From Lantana camara (Eukaryota; Streptophyta; Magnoliopsida; Lamiales; Verbenaceae): a DNA stretch of 64,000 nucleotides. This document shows, piece by piece, positions 24,582-37,710 of this stretch. The notes under the pieces were generated by a model. That model searched no databases. It saw only the letters and a list, made by a program, of their open reading frames with translations, and had not been told where the DNA came from. The DNA lies in contig CM074855.1 in the NCBI GenBank assembly GCA_037501455.1, positions 53,947,001 to 54,011,000 on the forward strand, in the 5' to 3' direction. The position numbers were made by a program, and so were the translations under genes. Every line of letters starts with the position of its first letter. The first letter of the stretch is position 1.

Positions 24582-25105
24582 CTTAAGGACGTAACACCCC
24601 ATGTAGCACCCGGGACGATAGGCACCACATCCCCCGCACTATGAGTCTAATCCACATATGAAATAGGCAGTCCACACATGAATCGGACTCACAGCGAACG
24701 GGTGACAATCAAAAGTACAGTCCTAACTAGGCGGAAGCTAACCCTGGAACCATCAACAAAACCCAAAATACGGAAGCAAGGAAATCATTCATGTAATATT
24801 CATGAAATAATGGAAATCCAATACGAATATAAATACGGGTTCCACTAATCAGTACACCTGTCCTAACCTGTCCCGTATCAATACAGTAAAACAACATAAC
24901 AACGGGTTCAACAGGCTCCAGAACCTGTCCTAACCTGTCCCGAATCAATATCAATTCAATAAGGCACACCGGCCAGCAATAATAAATCAATACAGTACTT
25001 AAAGACAATATAGTATGCAGTGAGTGTAAATGAGTGAAACTAGAACAATGACTCGACACTCTAACTCCGCCTGCAAAAGAAACTGGAAAAAGGGGGAAGG
25101 AGGGG

Positions 25106-25124
25106 TCAGTCTCTAGAAGACTGA
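25106..25124 (-). repeat. LTR dyad, G
   Basis: TCAGTCT (25106-25112) and AGACTGA (25118-25124) form a 7-bp stem, 34 nt before acceptor 2 (TTTTGCAG, sense end 25071). Confidence 0.6.
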
Positions 25125-26032
25125 GTGAGCAGGAGCGATACATATAATATAGAAACATGCACATGGAAGTCATAAATCCCGAGCAAGGTTTTATTTAAAG
25201 TTAGTTCCCAAAAAGGGCAAAAGAATGACCAAGCAATGCTCAGACTTTACGACTATTCATATTAAATTCATTAAGTTCATATATCACACTTAATCAATAA
25301 GGCTCGGCGAGTGAGCGTGCACAATCTCCAACCAAACTCCGACCGTGTACGATAAATATCATTAATACATTAAATAGGTGATCATGCAATATATCATAAT
25401 ACACTCAGATCACATGCCATGTCCTAAATATATTTGTTTGGGCAATCCGATTCCCGGCCTTCCCGCACAGTGCCTATCAATCACTAATCAATCATATTCA
25501 ATCAATCAGTAAATCATTTTCAATCATAAATAAGTTCCAACCTTCTTCCTCCGGGTTGGTGGTGGGTTTGCAAGGCCCGACCACCCAATCATTGACCAAA
25601 AGGGGTTACATGACTCCCCAGATGGCACTCAGCTCCCTTTCCCCGCCAATCTCCTGACGAGGTCCGGTACCACTGTTCAATAGTGGGACTAGTGTGAGGG
25701 TTTACCGTCAGCCCTTGCCTCCTCGGGTCCCCACTCACACCAAGCCCCTGGGCCCCATTCTGTGCAATCAATCAATCATTCTTTTCTCGCCAAAACATTT
25801 GATCCATGAGTAACATAACATATTTCATCATTATCCATTTGAAAAGGGTTTACTCGATCAATATTTACTCGATCAATCAATATTTACTCGATCAATATTT
25901 ACTCGATCAATCAGTATTTACTCGATGACTTTACTTTAAAGGTAACATACATATAATCATAAGGTTTTGGCCAAAGCTTTTCACATAAGGGTTGTAGGGT
26001 TTAATATGTAACTAGAACGAAAACACCCTCAC

Positions 26033-26108
26033 CTGGAATACCACGAGACAAGAAACAAGTGCAATACGGGTGCCTATTCAATTTGGAAGTCTCCGCCCTG
26101 GAAACAAA
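26033..26108 (-). other. G LTR leader exon 2-like block (76 nt)
   Basis: In sense it follows CTTCTCTTGTACAG and ends TTCCAG|GTGAGGG. Introns would be 27022-26109 (914 nt) and 26032-25071 (962 nt). The block is closely similar to the block in I. Confidence 0.55.
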
Positions 26109-29100
26109 CTGTACAAGAGAAGGAACAATGTGTACTGGTGAGAATTGACTCAATATGAAACCACATAGACGCACGACAATGCTAAACACATGATATGAGA
26201 GGTACAATAAGTAAAATGATGTTATGGAGTTACATAATCAAGTAATTCGTTAAAGTACATTCCATACATGAGGGTTTCAAGCCCAATCATTTCATATCTT
26301 TCATAATTCCTTGCAATCAAGTCATGAACTTCATATAACATTTATAACTCAAGTATATCATTTCCAACTATATCAATTTTATATAATTCACACTTGGCAT
26401 ACTCAATTCATTCATCACTAACGGATTCAATTACAAGGTTACCTAATTAAATCAAACAATATTCATATTGTTTACCAAATTACATATACACCCCTTCAAG
26501 TTAGACAAATAGCTCAAATACGGCATATCGGAGTTCAAATTGTAAATCAAAGCATCAACATATATCATAGATCATTTAATACATGCTTTCGTACACATTG
26601 GAATTCATATTGATCGACAAATCAAGCAATTGACAATTCATTGCAATTAAAACAATTAATTCCAAATAAATATAAATACACAAAATAAATCACAACAAAT
26701 CAACCGGGCATCCGATTGACGAACGGAAAGTGGCGTTGGACTCACCACAACGAAAGGGACCTTCTGTCCGAAAGTCACCGGAATGCCGCTATCGTAGCCG
26801 GCCGAACAGTTACCGGCCGCCTCCGGAACACCGCCTCCGGTGGTCGGAAAAATCCCCGGAAGGACAGAAACGTGCGTCTCGGCCTGCTCAACAAAAGCCC
26901 TCAATCAATTTTAGAAAATTCCAAACACGCCGGACTTCGTTGACGAAAAACCGAACTTAAATCCTAGTAAGAAAACTGAAATTAAACGTAAACCGTAAAA
27001 CCAAAATGAAATCCGAGCATACCGTTGGAAGGCTTGTAACGATCCGATCGCCGGAAAAACCACCGGAAAATCGGACCGCCGGTCCAGGCCCGATCCGCCA
27101 CCGGTCCGCCGCCGCCGGCCGGTTCTCGGAACGCCGTCGATGCCATCCGCTAAGTCTCGTCAAACCAAACAACTTTCGTGAAGACTCTACCACCAAAACC
27201 GGTCGGGAAGAGGGCCCAATCCGCCGCGGAAGTTCAGCCGCTGCGCCACCGCCGATTCGGCCATCTCCGCCGCGATTCGCTCAAAAAGGAGGCCGAAAAT
27301 GGAACAGGAAGGGTCGAAATCGTGGGGTTGGGTGGTTGTTGGCCGGCGAGAGTCGCCGAAACGCCGCCGGCGAGGAGGTGGCGCAACCAGCCACCGTCGG
27401 ACTACCACTGCGCCGCCGTTGGTCACTTTCAGGCTATGAAACTGGTACGGTTGTGACGGGCTCATCGAGCTGATGAATTTCCACTATTGATTCGTCGAAT
27501 TCCATCGAGAAACGAGGGAGAACGAGCATGTGTATGTTTTCACACCTTCACTGTGTGTGAACAGTGCTGATCGCTGGAGGAAGACGATGAAGGCTGCTGA
27601 TCTGATTTTGGCACGCAAAACGAGGAAACCCGAGTATATATCTCGGATCCTCGTACTCAAAAACGATCGGAAGAACGGGCTAACGAAGTCAGAATTGGGC
27701 AAACTTAGAGTCTACGGACTCGTCTCGATGCCCCGAACGCAAAGGAGGGGTCAAAGAAGTCAAAATCTCTACCGAACGTGAAGTGACCGGAAAAACCCCC
27801 TAAAAGAAGAAAATTACAAAAAGGGCCCTAACTCTAAAAGAGTTCAAAAGAGGGCCACACAACGCACCAATCACATAATTAAACACATAAAAAGGTTGAA
27901 AGGTGACGTACCTTATTTATCGGATAAGCGGGGCGTTACACCCCAAATGGAGGATGCCACATCCCCCGCACTAGGACCCCGACCCGGTCCTGAAATAGAA
28001 AGTCCATACCCCAATCCGAATCATAGCGAACAGGAGAACAACTCACACACTAGGCTAGGCGGATCTAACTTGACAAAAACTCAGAGTGCGGAAGCAATTA
28101 AAGCCAACAACAATAGATAGCGGAAGCATTTAAAATAAAACATGCAAAGCAGGTGACGGGTTCAACTAGCATAGATAAATAATCCCGAATAATAGATCAA
28201 CAAACATAACAAGTGATGGGTTCAACTAGCATAAATCCCTTGTCCCGAATATCAACATAAAGTAATATCATCAAGTGCCACAAGGGGCCGAATGAGAGTG
28301 CCACGAAGGGCTACCGAATAGTAAAGTATAATCTCAAGTCTACAAGTCAAAGCATAAGTAAAGTGTATGTAAAGACAAATGCAAATAGAAAGACTAGACC
28401 GACGAACTGCAACTCAAAGGACTCACTTCCGCCTAGCAAACGCCAACAACCTGCAACTAAAAGTGTAAATGAGGGGTCAGTCAACTTGACCGAGTGAGGG
28501 GGACTAACGCACACCCACAATATATATATATAAGGAGCATAGCACAAAATAAAAGGATGGATTCATGAACCGGGGATAGGTGTTACATACCAAAACATTT
28601 TGAAAGAACCCGAATAAGATATAGATATAAGTTTCGAAACCATTTTTCAAAAAGACTCTATCCCGATTCATAATTCCATAACATAACATAATCAACTGCT
28701 TGGCGAGTACGAGCTTCCCACCTTTACTCCTCAGAACATAAATCACAATCAATCCAACCGCTACACCAATGATGGAGGGGATGTACAGTCCCCAAAACCA
28801 TCTATAATAACACCGTCAAAAATAGACTCGATCTCAAGAGGGTAGCGAACCCACAAGAGTCATCCCCGGCCTTAGTCGAAGGCTCAAGATATCACGCCTC
28901 CCACATCACCCTAAGGTCGCGCAATGATATCTCAAATGGAAACTACGCACATGGTTGAAACTCCGACGGCCCTAGCCGTCCCGGAGGCCCCATTACCCGT
29001 AGCTTCTCCGATCCACAATATAATAGGACAGAACAGATACCATATAACATGGTTAACTCACTTCAGAATCATAACACAACTGAATTTTTCGAAAATAGCT

Positions 29101-32100
29101 TATCTATGCCTGAAAAACTGGTTTTCATACATATTCCTACGCGATGGAATTTAAACCCGTAGACACCCACCCACGCAGAACCCACGCGATGGAATTTAAG
29201 CCCGTAAGCACCCATCCAGGCAAAACCCACGCGATGGAATTTAAACCCGTAAGCACCCATCCACGTAGAACGCACGCAAGGTCATAAACATATCATATCC
29301 AACACATACGTATTTATAGTAAGGTATAGTCGCATACAAGGGTAGAAATCAGCAAGTAAAGGCCATAGGTCGCATAACTACACAAAATCCTAAACCTCAC
29401 CTCATGAAAGTAGAGTCTGAGAGTGTGAAGGGACAAACACTCTAAACCTCAGGCCCACCGGCACCACCAAACTCTGTGACAAAACATACAGAAGCCCAGA
29501 CTTAGACTCTATATGGACCAAACAAGACGCACAGCATTGCTCAACATGATCGTGGTTATGCATAAGTGTTCATGTTGCGCTTGGATAAGGTGTCGTGGTC
29601 ATTCAAGGCATATCAATGCTCAACAAGGTCATATTTACAAGAAACCAACACGCAATTCCTTATCCAAAGATGCAAGATCAATTTAGGAAGTCAATGTATT
29701 CACAAATTGCATATTAAATCATCCAATGTCACAGGGTTTAATTATAATATTAGAATTAAGCATCAAGTTCATAACGAGCTATAAAGTGCATAAGTAAGAG
29801 CAACTTGATCATATAAACATACAAGGTTGTTGTACGTAGATGGCATGCTCGATATTACACTTACATCCCCTAAGTTATTTATAAAAGTTTAGAATTATTA
29901 CACATACATCCCCTTAGTTGATTACTAAACATAAATTTTCGTTTAAAGTGTTTATATAATTATTCAGCTAGGAATTAAATACTTACAAACATGACAATTA
30001 TCAATTTATCTTAATTCATAATATACCATTTCCGAGTAGTAAGAGTAAATCAAGATATTACAATTCTAACTCCTTTCATGAATAAAGTCTCAAGTTGTTC
30101 AAGCATCTTTCATGTATCTCAATTTAATATTGGAAACACAATTTACAACAAACATAACATTGAGAACGTCTCAAATCCATATAGAGAAATCACAACATGT
30201 TTGTTCTTCTAAAATATCATTCAAGTTCATTTAGTCACATAAAAGATTAGTTTCTAGATATTACACTAACACCCCTTCATATCTAAACACCTAGTATAAA
30301 TTCATCACATCGGCATTCAAATTGTAAATCGAAACATTCATACATATCACAATCCATTCAACACATGTTTTCGTATACGGTTGGAATACATCTCGATCAA
30401 CAAACCAACAATAACCAATTTATTTGCACTTAAAACAATTAATTCAAATAATCACAATTACGCAAAATAATTCGTAATAAATAAACCGAGTGTCTGATTA
30501 ACGAACGGAAAGTGGCGTTGAACTCACCACAACGAGACAAACATTCTGACCAGACGCCGCCGGAACGCCACCACTGTAGCTACCGGAATTTGGCCGGACT
30601 GCCGTCGGGCCGCCGCCGAAGGTCCCCGAAAAAATCCCAAAAAATCAGTCCTGAATGAAGTCTTCGTGCCCGTTCCGAATCCTCGATCAATTTCTGGAAA
30701 TTCCAAGTCAATCTCCTCCAATTTCAGATCTACGAACACGAAAACCCTAAATCTTCAAACTCAAATTACTTCCAAACCGGTGAACCAAAATGCGCTCCGT
30801 AAAAGGCATTGTCTTACCCATGACGAGCTCTTCGAAAGCCCTAGGGTAGCTCGCCGGAAAAATCCTCGGAGCTAGTGCCGCCGTTACACCGCCACTTTAC
30901 CGCCGCGATCCGACGCCAAACCACAGAACTTGGAGTCGCCTGATAATAGCCCACTAGTTCTCGTCGTTCCGAACAACTTTTTTGAAGAGCCCGAGATCAA
31001 AAGATAACCGGAAAAGGCCCCCGTTGTGTAACGCCCCGATTTTTCAAATTTATTAATATGTCTTATTTGCTTCTAAATTGCGCAATTTAATTATTTAATT
31101 ATGTGATTAATTGTTATTACGTGTTTCATAATTAATTTTATTATGAATCGTTATAATTTTATTTTAATTCAATATTATTTCAATTATTTCGTATATTAAG
31201 TATATATATACATAAATATATATATTTCTTTAATTATTGTTAATTTAATGATTAATGTTAATTATTTTATTTTAATAATACTAATATTAAATATAGTTAT
31301 GTAATGTAAATGTATATATGTTGTAAGGTACGTATGCATGAATATATTAATGCATGCATAATATATTTACAAATTATTTTTGCATGCATGCTTATAAACT
31401 GTATATATATATGTTTAATTATTATATTATTGCATGCAAATCATAATTGTGCATGGGAATTTTATACATTGTGCATGAATTGCATGATTAAGTTTGTTCG
31501 TTTATTTTGTGCTTCGTTCTTATATGATATGATATCAAATTGCCACGAATTTGTAATATGTCGTACATATATGTGTTATGAACATGATTTTATGCTCAAT
31601 TTATGTTTTTAAATTCATTTGATAGATTAACGAATTTAATTTCATTTGAGGAACCAAAACGGGAGCTAACGAGCAATTAGCGTACCCTTGGTTCCGAATT
31701 TAATATCTTGAGCTCGGGAACTCGGATTCGAGTTCCGTCAAATCCGCTGAACTCGTAACGAAGATTCGAGTTTAGTAAACCTAGCCTTACATTTTTTCCT
31801 AAGTCGTTTGAACCTTCGAATTTCAACCGAAAAACGAATCGGTGAGCAACTTGACCTTGTTGCATTAATTCAGCCATATCTTGGACAAACCATAACCAAA
31901 TTAACCATGGTTGGATTCTTTGAAACCCTAACTCAACCCTCTATCATGACATAACAAGCCCTAACCGAGATTATCCTCACACAAGTCCCAAAATTCAGCC
32001 AAAGCTACTGTCTTGCATTCCAGACCCGTAACCCTTCATCCCTTGGAGATTTTGGAGCTCAAATCGCACCCAAACTTCAACCAATCATCAAGGTAAGCTT

Positions 32101-33620
32101 AGGGTTGTATTGTATGATTAATTCTAATCATTTTCATCCTTTCATTCATGATTTTTGAGCATGGTTTCATGGTTTTTGGACTTTTACCGAAAATAAAGGT
32201 TTTTGGACAAATTTTTGATCTTCTTCGATTCTTAACGGTTTTGATCGATTCCAAGCATGAGAATGATTGTTTTGACATCCTCATATCATTTATGGACATT
32301 GATTTCGTGGTTGTTGAGGAATTTATGATATATCATTTATGACAATTTTGAGAAAAATTCCACGTATATGTCACGTACACCTTCATGTCTTGATTGATCA
32401 CTTTTGGAATTGATTTCCTTGTTGAATATATGATATTTTGCTGCTTATTTGTTGGTCTTAACTGAATAAATGGATGGAGAAGGATTGAATGCAAGCTTGC
32501 CCTGTTTTTCTTCGAACTTTGCCCTGTTTTCGGACTGGAAAGTTGCTGTCATTTGCTGCGTTTTCCTTCTTCCTTTTTGCTGTCTATTTTAGTGGCTATG
32601 TGGTGTGTATTATGGTTGAATTGTTGCAGCAATTTGTGCCTTGTAATGTTGCCTATCTTGCTCGTACATGCCTGCCTTTTTCATGCTCTGTTTTCTGCGC
32701 ATTTGCTGGCAAAACGAGGCTGTTGCTGTTGCACGACACGGGGGTGTCGATTGCTGCCTTTCCGGCGAGACACGGGAGTGCTGCAAGGCCTGGAACTTCT
32801 GTACCGAGACACGGGGGTGTCTCGGTCCAGGCTTTGTGGGTGACACCCATTTTGCTTGAATGTTTCTGCTTCTTTCTGGAACTGCTGCTGCTACTGTAAT
32901 TGCACGCATGGCTGCTGTATGTTGTACTGCATGGTGTTGGGCGTGTGCATGATTGTTACTTTAAAGCTACATGCATAGGAGTGGTGTTATATATATGCAT
33001 TACTTGTGTGTTGTGTGAGTGTTGCATGTGTCTAATATATAGTATATATATATACATATAATCCATGCATGCATGGGTATAATGTGTGTGTACGTGTATA
33101 TATATATATTATATATATTACATGTTGTTATATATTATTATATATTTGTTATGTTATATATGATTATATATATATATTATAATATATATATATTTGTTAT
33201 GTATTTCAAACATTATTTGATTTAATTTAATTAATTGAATTCTATTTCGCGTGTTTATTCTACTGACTTTTGATTGAACGTTTTAATTATTTTATTCCTA
33301 AATGTGAAAATGAATATTATGTGATATGATTATTAAATGAATTCATGAATTAATTGATAAGTATTATGAATGTTATGAATGTTATGAATATATGAAATTA
33401 TGAAATTTATATGAATTTATGAACTTATGAAATTAAATGAAACATATGAATGAATGAGTTGATTATATGTTTTCAATTTCTTAATCGTACACATGAACAT
33501 TTTATTGTTACAATATGATCATTTATGCATTCATATCATATTCACTTCATTGCCGTGCGTCATATATGGTTCATTAAGAGTCTTGAGTCTCACGAACACG
33601 TCTTGTGGTCTTTTGTACAG

Positions 33621-33690
33621 TTGTCTCCAGGATGGAGAGCTTTTGATTGTTCAGGCACTTGGTGCTCGATCCTTGTTCATCACGGTTCAG
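33621..33690 (+). other. H LTR leader exon 2-like block (70 nt)
   Basis: Acceptor CTTTTGTACAG ends at 33620; donor TTCAG|GTGAGGG starts at 33691. Introns would be 32093-33620 (1528 nt) and 33691-34706 (1016 nt). Confidence 0.55.
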
Positions 33691-34656
33691 GTGAGGGTGG
33701 TTTTCGTTTTAGCTATGTAACAAACCCTACAACCCTTATGTGAAAAGCTTTGGCCAAAACCTTATGATTATATGTATATGATTTTCAAATGAAATTATCG
33801 AGTAAATTCTTCTGAATTATACGTACGAGCATATATATAAGCTTAAAAATGGTTTTGTAATGAGGCTATGCTCCAAACCGTGTGTCTTCATGCTAGCTAT
33901 GGATTAGGATGACACGGAGAGGTACGTATATAGCATATGCCGAGTTACACTGTAAGGTATGATTTCTTATAGTATGTATCATAGGTATGTATGGATATGT
34001 TTTGGCGAGACACATTTATTACTTATTACTTAACGGGCCCCGGGACTTAGTATATGTGGCTAACCGAGGAAGCAAGGGCTGACGGGGATCCCATATACTA
34101 GTCCCACTATTAAACAGCGGTACCGGACCTCGTCAGGAGATTGGCGGGGAAAGGGAGCTGAGTGCCATCTGGGGAGTCATGTAACCCCTTTTGGTCAGTG
34201 ATCGGGTGGTCGGGCCTTGCAAACCCACCACCAACCCGGAGGAAGAAGGTTGGAACTTATTTATGATTGAAAATGATTGACTGATTGATTATTGATTGAT
34301 AGGCACTGTGCGGGAAGGCCGGGAATCGGATTGCCCAAACAAATATATTTAGGACATGACATGATTTATGGTCTGCATGTATTATGATATATTGCATGAT
34401 CGCCTAATTAATATATTACTGATATTTGTCGTACACGGTCGGAGTTTGGTTGGAGATTGTGCACGCTCACTCGCCGAGCCTTATATTTATGTATGATTTA
34501 TGAATGTAATGAATTTAATGTGAATTAGTCGTAAAAGTCGAGCATTGTTTATCTATTTTCTTGCCCTTTTCGGAAACTAAATTCAAATAAAACCTTGCTC
34601 GGGATTTATGACTTGCATGTGCATGTTTTATATATATATGTATCGCTCCTGCTCAC

Positions 34657-34675
34657 TCAGTCTTCTAGAGACTGA
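34657..34675 (+). repeat. LTR dyad, H
   Basis: TCAGTCT (34657-34663) and AGACTGA (34669-34675) form a 7-bp stem, 31 nt before the acceptor CAG at 34706. TATATATATATG lies about 17 nt upstream. Confidence 0.6.
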
Positions 34676-34726
34676 CCCTCTCCCTCCCCAACACTTAAGT
34701 GTGCAGGTTTGGCTTTGGAGATTCGA

Positions 34727-35009
34727 GCTAGGCGGAGGTGTTTGGAGTCTTTATGTGGTCGAGTTAGTTAGAAGAGTCTCTGCACTCATTCATGTATTAG
34801 ATTTATGTATGTATGATTCGATTCCTTAGTATCCCGAACTGGAATATTTATGAAATTATTATTGAATTGATTTCATTGGGATTTGCTATGTTTAAAAAGA
34901 GGCCTGAAGAGCCCAAATTCTACTTATGGTTTGTATGATTGAACTTTGGTTTTACTATGCATTATATTTTGTTATTTGGTTATCACTGCAGGGTCTAGCT
35001 CCGCCTGGC
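34727..35009 (+). repeat. Long-range inverted repeat, H
   Basis: GCTAGGCGGAG (34727-34737) pairs with CTCCGCCTGGC (34999-35009) over 11 positions, one of them a U-G wobble in RNA. Confidence 0.5.
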
Positions 35010-36254
35010 TTAGGAAGGTTTTTATGTTTGTCTCCCGTTCGCTATGGTTTGATACGGGTTCGGATTTACTGTTTCGTTACTCGTGTTGGGCCATAGTGCG
35101 GGGGATGTGGTGCCTCACGTGCGGGGTGCTACACGTTGGCCGCCGAAGTTTCTGCCGCCGCCCACGTCGCCGGAACCACCATCTACGGCCAAGATCTGGT
35201 GAAATTGATGTCAGAAATGAACTCAGGGGGTCGAAAAACCTTGGAAACCATCAAGCCCCGTCGAAAACCACCGCCGGAAGCGGCGGAATTGCGCCGCTAC
35301 AGTAACCCGCGCCGCCGCCGCCGCGAGCTTCAGGCGGCCCGTGTGGCTCCGTCGCTGCTCCGATGGCAGCGCCGCCGATGTCAAGTGGTGCGCCGGGACA
35401 TCTACTTCCTGGATCTGGGGCGCGTGCCTCAAATGGTGGCCGGAAACCGCCGCGGGACGCCGCCGAAGTGGCGGCGGTCTGACAGCTCCGCCGCTGCTAC
35501 TGAAATCCGGCCATAACTCCACCACCGTTCGTCGTTAGGCCATGAAATTGGTACTCTTACGTACGTCTCGCCGAGATAATCGAAATCGACTATTCGTTTG
35601 TTGAATTCTGTCGAGAAACGATCGAGTTATGGGCTCGTAACCGAAGCCGCGCATAGTGACCCTCGGGAGAGAGAGAGTGGGAGAGGAGAGAGAGAGAGAG
35701 AAAAGGGATTGGGAGAAATGTGTCTTGTGCACCAGCTATATGCAACCGGGTATCCTTATCACATAGCAAAGAGAAATATCGCGTACAATTAATCGTAAAT
35801 AAAATTGGTAAAGATACGAATAAACATTTAAACTCCGAATTAATTTTACAAATTAAAATGAAATAGAGATTTACCAATTAGAGTTTAATTCAATTTAATT
35901 TTAGAAACTTTTCGTATAATTTAACGGCACTTTGTAAACACATGATTGACATTAATCTCAAGGAATTCAAGTAAACCAAAATTAAACAAGTTAAGTAACA
36001 TGATGGATTTAAAATCAACTTGAAAATTATTTCATGGAATAAATTTGAATTAAATCAAATTAGACAGTTAGGGTTAAATATGCGCGTAATTAATCAAGTT
36101 GACAATTAATCTTAGAATAATTCGAATGAACACATATTAAATTGGATTTACATTAAATCACATAATTCAAGAACTCTTAAATTAAACACACATAAGTGTA
36201 GAGACTTACTTGTTAATATCGTCTGGACGCCCTTCGAGAATACGGGGCGTCACA

Positions 36255-37498
36255 TCATACACGCAAGGCAAGCACTCAACACACACAGAAAATTTTAAAG
36301 CAACATCATGGGCAATAAATGAGTGTGTCGCACCCGGATCATATAATACCCTAATTGGGATATCTAAAATGTTCAGCGTACCTTCTACAACTGTAGTTGG
36401 ATCCACTTGTTCCTCTTCTCCCCCCAATATGTATGCCCGAGCACGAACTACTGGCCTCCCCGCTTCTCCAGTATGCTGAATGTTTCTCACTGGTGCTCTT
36501 GGACCTTGTTGTGGTTGTACCTTTGGGCAATTTCTGATCAAGTGTTCGTCACTACCACACCATATACAGCGGCCTAACTTCCTCCAGCAATTGTTTTCCT
36601 CATGATTTGGTCCACCACAAAATCCACACTTATGTTCTGGAGCATGGGCCCCCATTGGGTGTAGAGCTGCATTAGGCTTGTGGCCTATAGGTCCATTCCC
36701 AAATTTACGAGGGTTTTTATATGTAGGTTGGTTCGTTCTCATGAATGGCCTCTTGGATCCAGAAGATTGATTCATTGTGTTCATTGGCACAGGAACTGAT
36801 CGCATATCACGTATCTCAGACCCCACTTCCGTTGTCCTCGACACTACATCAGTATACTCGGTGACTTTAGAAGCCATCAAGGCGTATCTTATTTCATGCT
36901 TAAGCCCTTGGATGAGTCTCTTAGTTCTCCTCCTCTGATCTGGCACGATATGAGGTGCGTAGTTGATCAGACGAGCAAATAATGCCTCATATTCCGCAAC
37001 ACTAGCATTTCCTTGAATCAACTCCATGAACTCTTTCTCCCTACGATCACGAATCACTTGGGGAATATATTTATCCCTGAACTCAGTTAGGAATCGATTC
37101 CAAGTAATTGGTCCTCCAATAACCTGTCATCCTTGTCATGTGAGTTTCCACCAATCTTGAGCAGGACCCTTGAGTAGAAACACTGCAAATTCTACCCGAT
37201 CAGGATCTCCGATTCGTGTAACTTGGAAATTTTGTTCCATTTCAGATATCCACTCTTCAGCTTTTAAATCATCAGTCTGGCCATAGAACTTGGGTGGATT
37301 ATACTTAAGGAACTTATCTAATGCTTTCTCTTCTGCCTGCACTGGTCCTTGACACTGTTGTTGAGCCTGCTGGGTTGCTTGTTGTACACAGGCTTGTACA
37401 AAATGGCGTGCGAAGTCATTAACGTTAACATTCTCAGGTGGGGTATGTTTTGGAACTTGTGACGGGATCTTAGCACGAGGGGGTCTGCCACGTGACAT
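36255..37498 (-). pseudogene. C gag and start of protease (cut by F)
   Basis: This is the capsid/nucleocapsid polyprotein of a Tekay element. I chose the second in-frame ATG (37498, M-S-R-G-R-P-P) as start; another lies 12 nt upstream. Order: a Pro/Gln-rich N-terminus, the retrotransposon gag core (L-L-K-G-x-A-x-x-W-W at about 37145-37180, then F-x-x-x-Y-I-P near 37070), two complete CCHC zinc knuckles (C-x2-C-x4-H-x4-C, about 36535-36625) and the protease motif D-P-G-A-T-H-S-F (about 36320-36345). Two TGA codons (37136-37138 and 37127-37129) interrupt the gag core. Both fit C-to-T changes on the plus strand. The frame then runs into the LTR of F at 36254, which separates it from pol. Confidence 0.85.
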
Positions 37499-37692
37499 TG
37501 CTACAATCACAACTTACTGACAATATGATACATGATTGATTAGAACTTAATCATATAAAGCACCGAAATATCACATACGCACGTACCATAGGTACACGTA
37601 AAGGCACATAATTACTCAAATCCTTTAGCCGTACAACCTAGACTCACCCTAGACTTAGTCTAGACACGACAAGAGCTCCGAGTGACAACCGG

Positions 37693-37704
37693 GCTCTGAT
37701 ACCA
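37693..37704 (-). other. C primer-binding site (tRNA-iMet)
   Basis: GCTCTGATACCA on the plus strand is TGGTATCAGAGC in sense, 6 nt inside the 5' LTR. It fixes the minus orientation. Confidence 0.9.
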
Positions 37705-37710
37705 CCCAAA

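Larger units (their letters stand above)
24602..27940 (-). mobile_element. G: solo LTR, minus orientation (3339 bp)
   Basis: In sense it starts TGTAACGCCCCG (27940) and ends GGGTGCTACA (24602), flanked by CCCCA (24597-24601 and 27941-27945). It lies 12 bp inside the 5' LTR of F. The downstream half is very similar to H; the upstream half carries a CCG-rich block like F. Donor 1 is ACG|GTATGC (27022). No PBS, PPT or coding sequence. Confidence 0.88.
31027..35133 (+). mobile_element. H: solo LTR, plus orientation (4107 bp)
   Basis: It runs from TGTAACGCCCCG to GGGGTGCTACA, flanked by CGTTG (31022-31026 and 35134-35138). The downstream 1.5 kb matches G; the upstream half is different and includes a TA-rich stretch (about 33010-33200). 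Donor 1 is AAG|GTAAGC (32093). No PBS, PPT or gag/pol. Short open frames near 32489-32899 have no domain. Confidence 0.88.
17799..36254 (-). mobile_element. F: coding-less LARD-like element with 4.4-kb LTRs
   Basis: It is inserted in the protease region of C, flanked by TCATA (17794-17798 and 36255-36259). The 3' LTR is 17799-22241 (4443 bp). The 5' LTR is 24590-36254 (about 4.2 kb without G and H). The internal domain is only 2348 bp (22242-24589), with PBS and PPT but no gag or pol. The primer-side sequence, the PPT hairpin and the hairpin array match B, so B and F belong to one non-autonomous group. Confidence 0.88.
24590..36254 (-). repeat. F 5' LTR (interrupted by G and H)
   Basis: The pieces are 24590-24601, 27946-31026 and 35139-36254. 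They are collinear with 17799-22241 apart from an indel near 19711-19799/29849 and the 171-bp duplication. Its inner terminus is CGTAACACCCC where the other LTR has TGTAACACCCC, a T-to-C change of the terminal base. Confidence 0.85.

Noticed and set aside
27006..27473. 155-codon frame in G and an opposite 92-codon frame
   Set aside because: Same kind of GC-rich LTR sequence; open on both strands because stops are rare, no domain.
32489..32899. 136-codon frame with hydrophobic and Cys-rich stretches in H, plus overlapping frames on both strands
   Set aside because: Inside the inferred intron 1 of a solo LTR, open on several frames at once, no signal or domain I can support.
31027..35133. H considered as a complete element rather than a solo LTR
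   Set aside because: No PBS after an inner LTR end, no second LTR start, no PPT and no gag/pol; continuous similarity to G over its downstream half fits one LTR.
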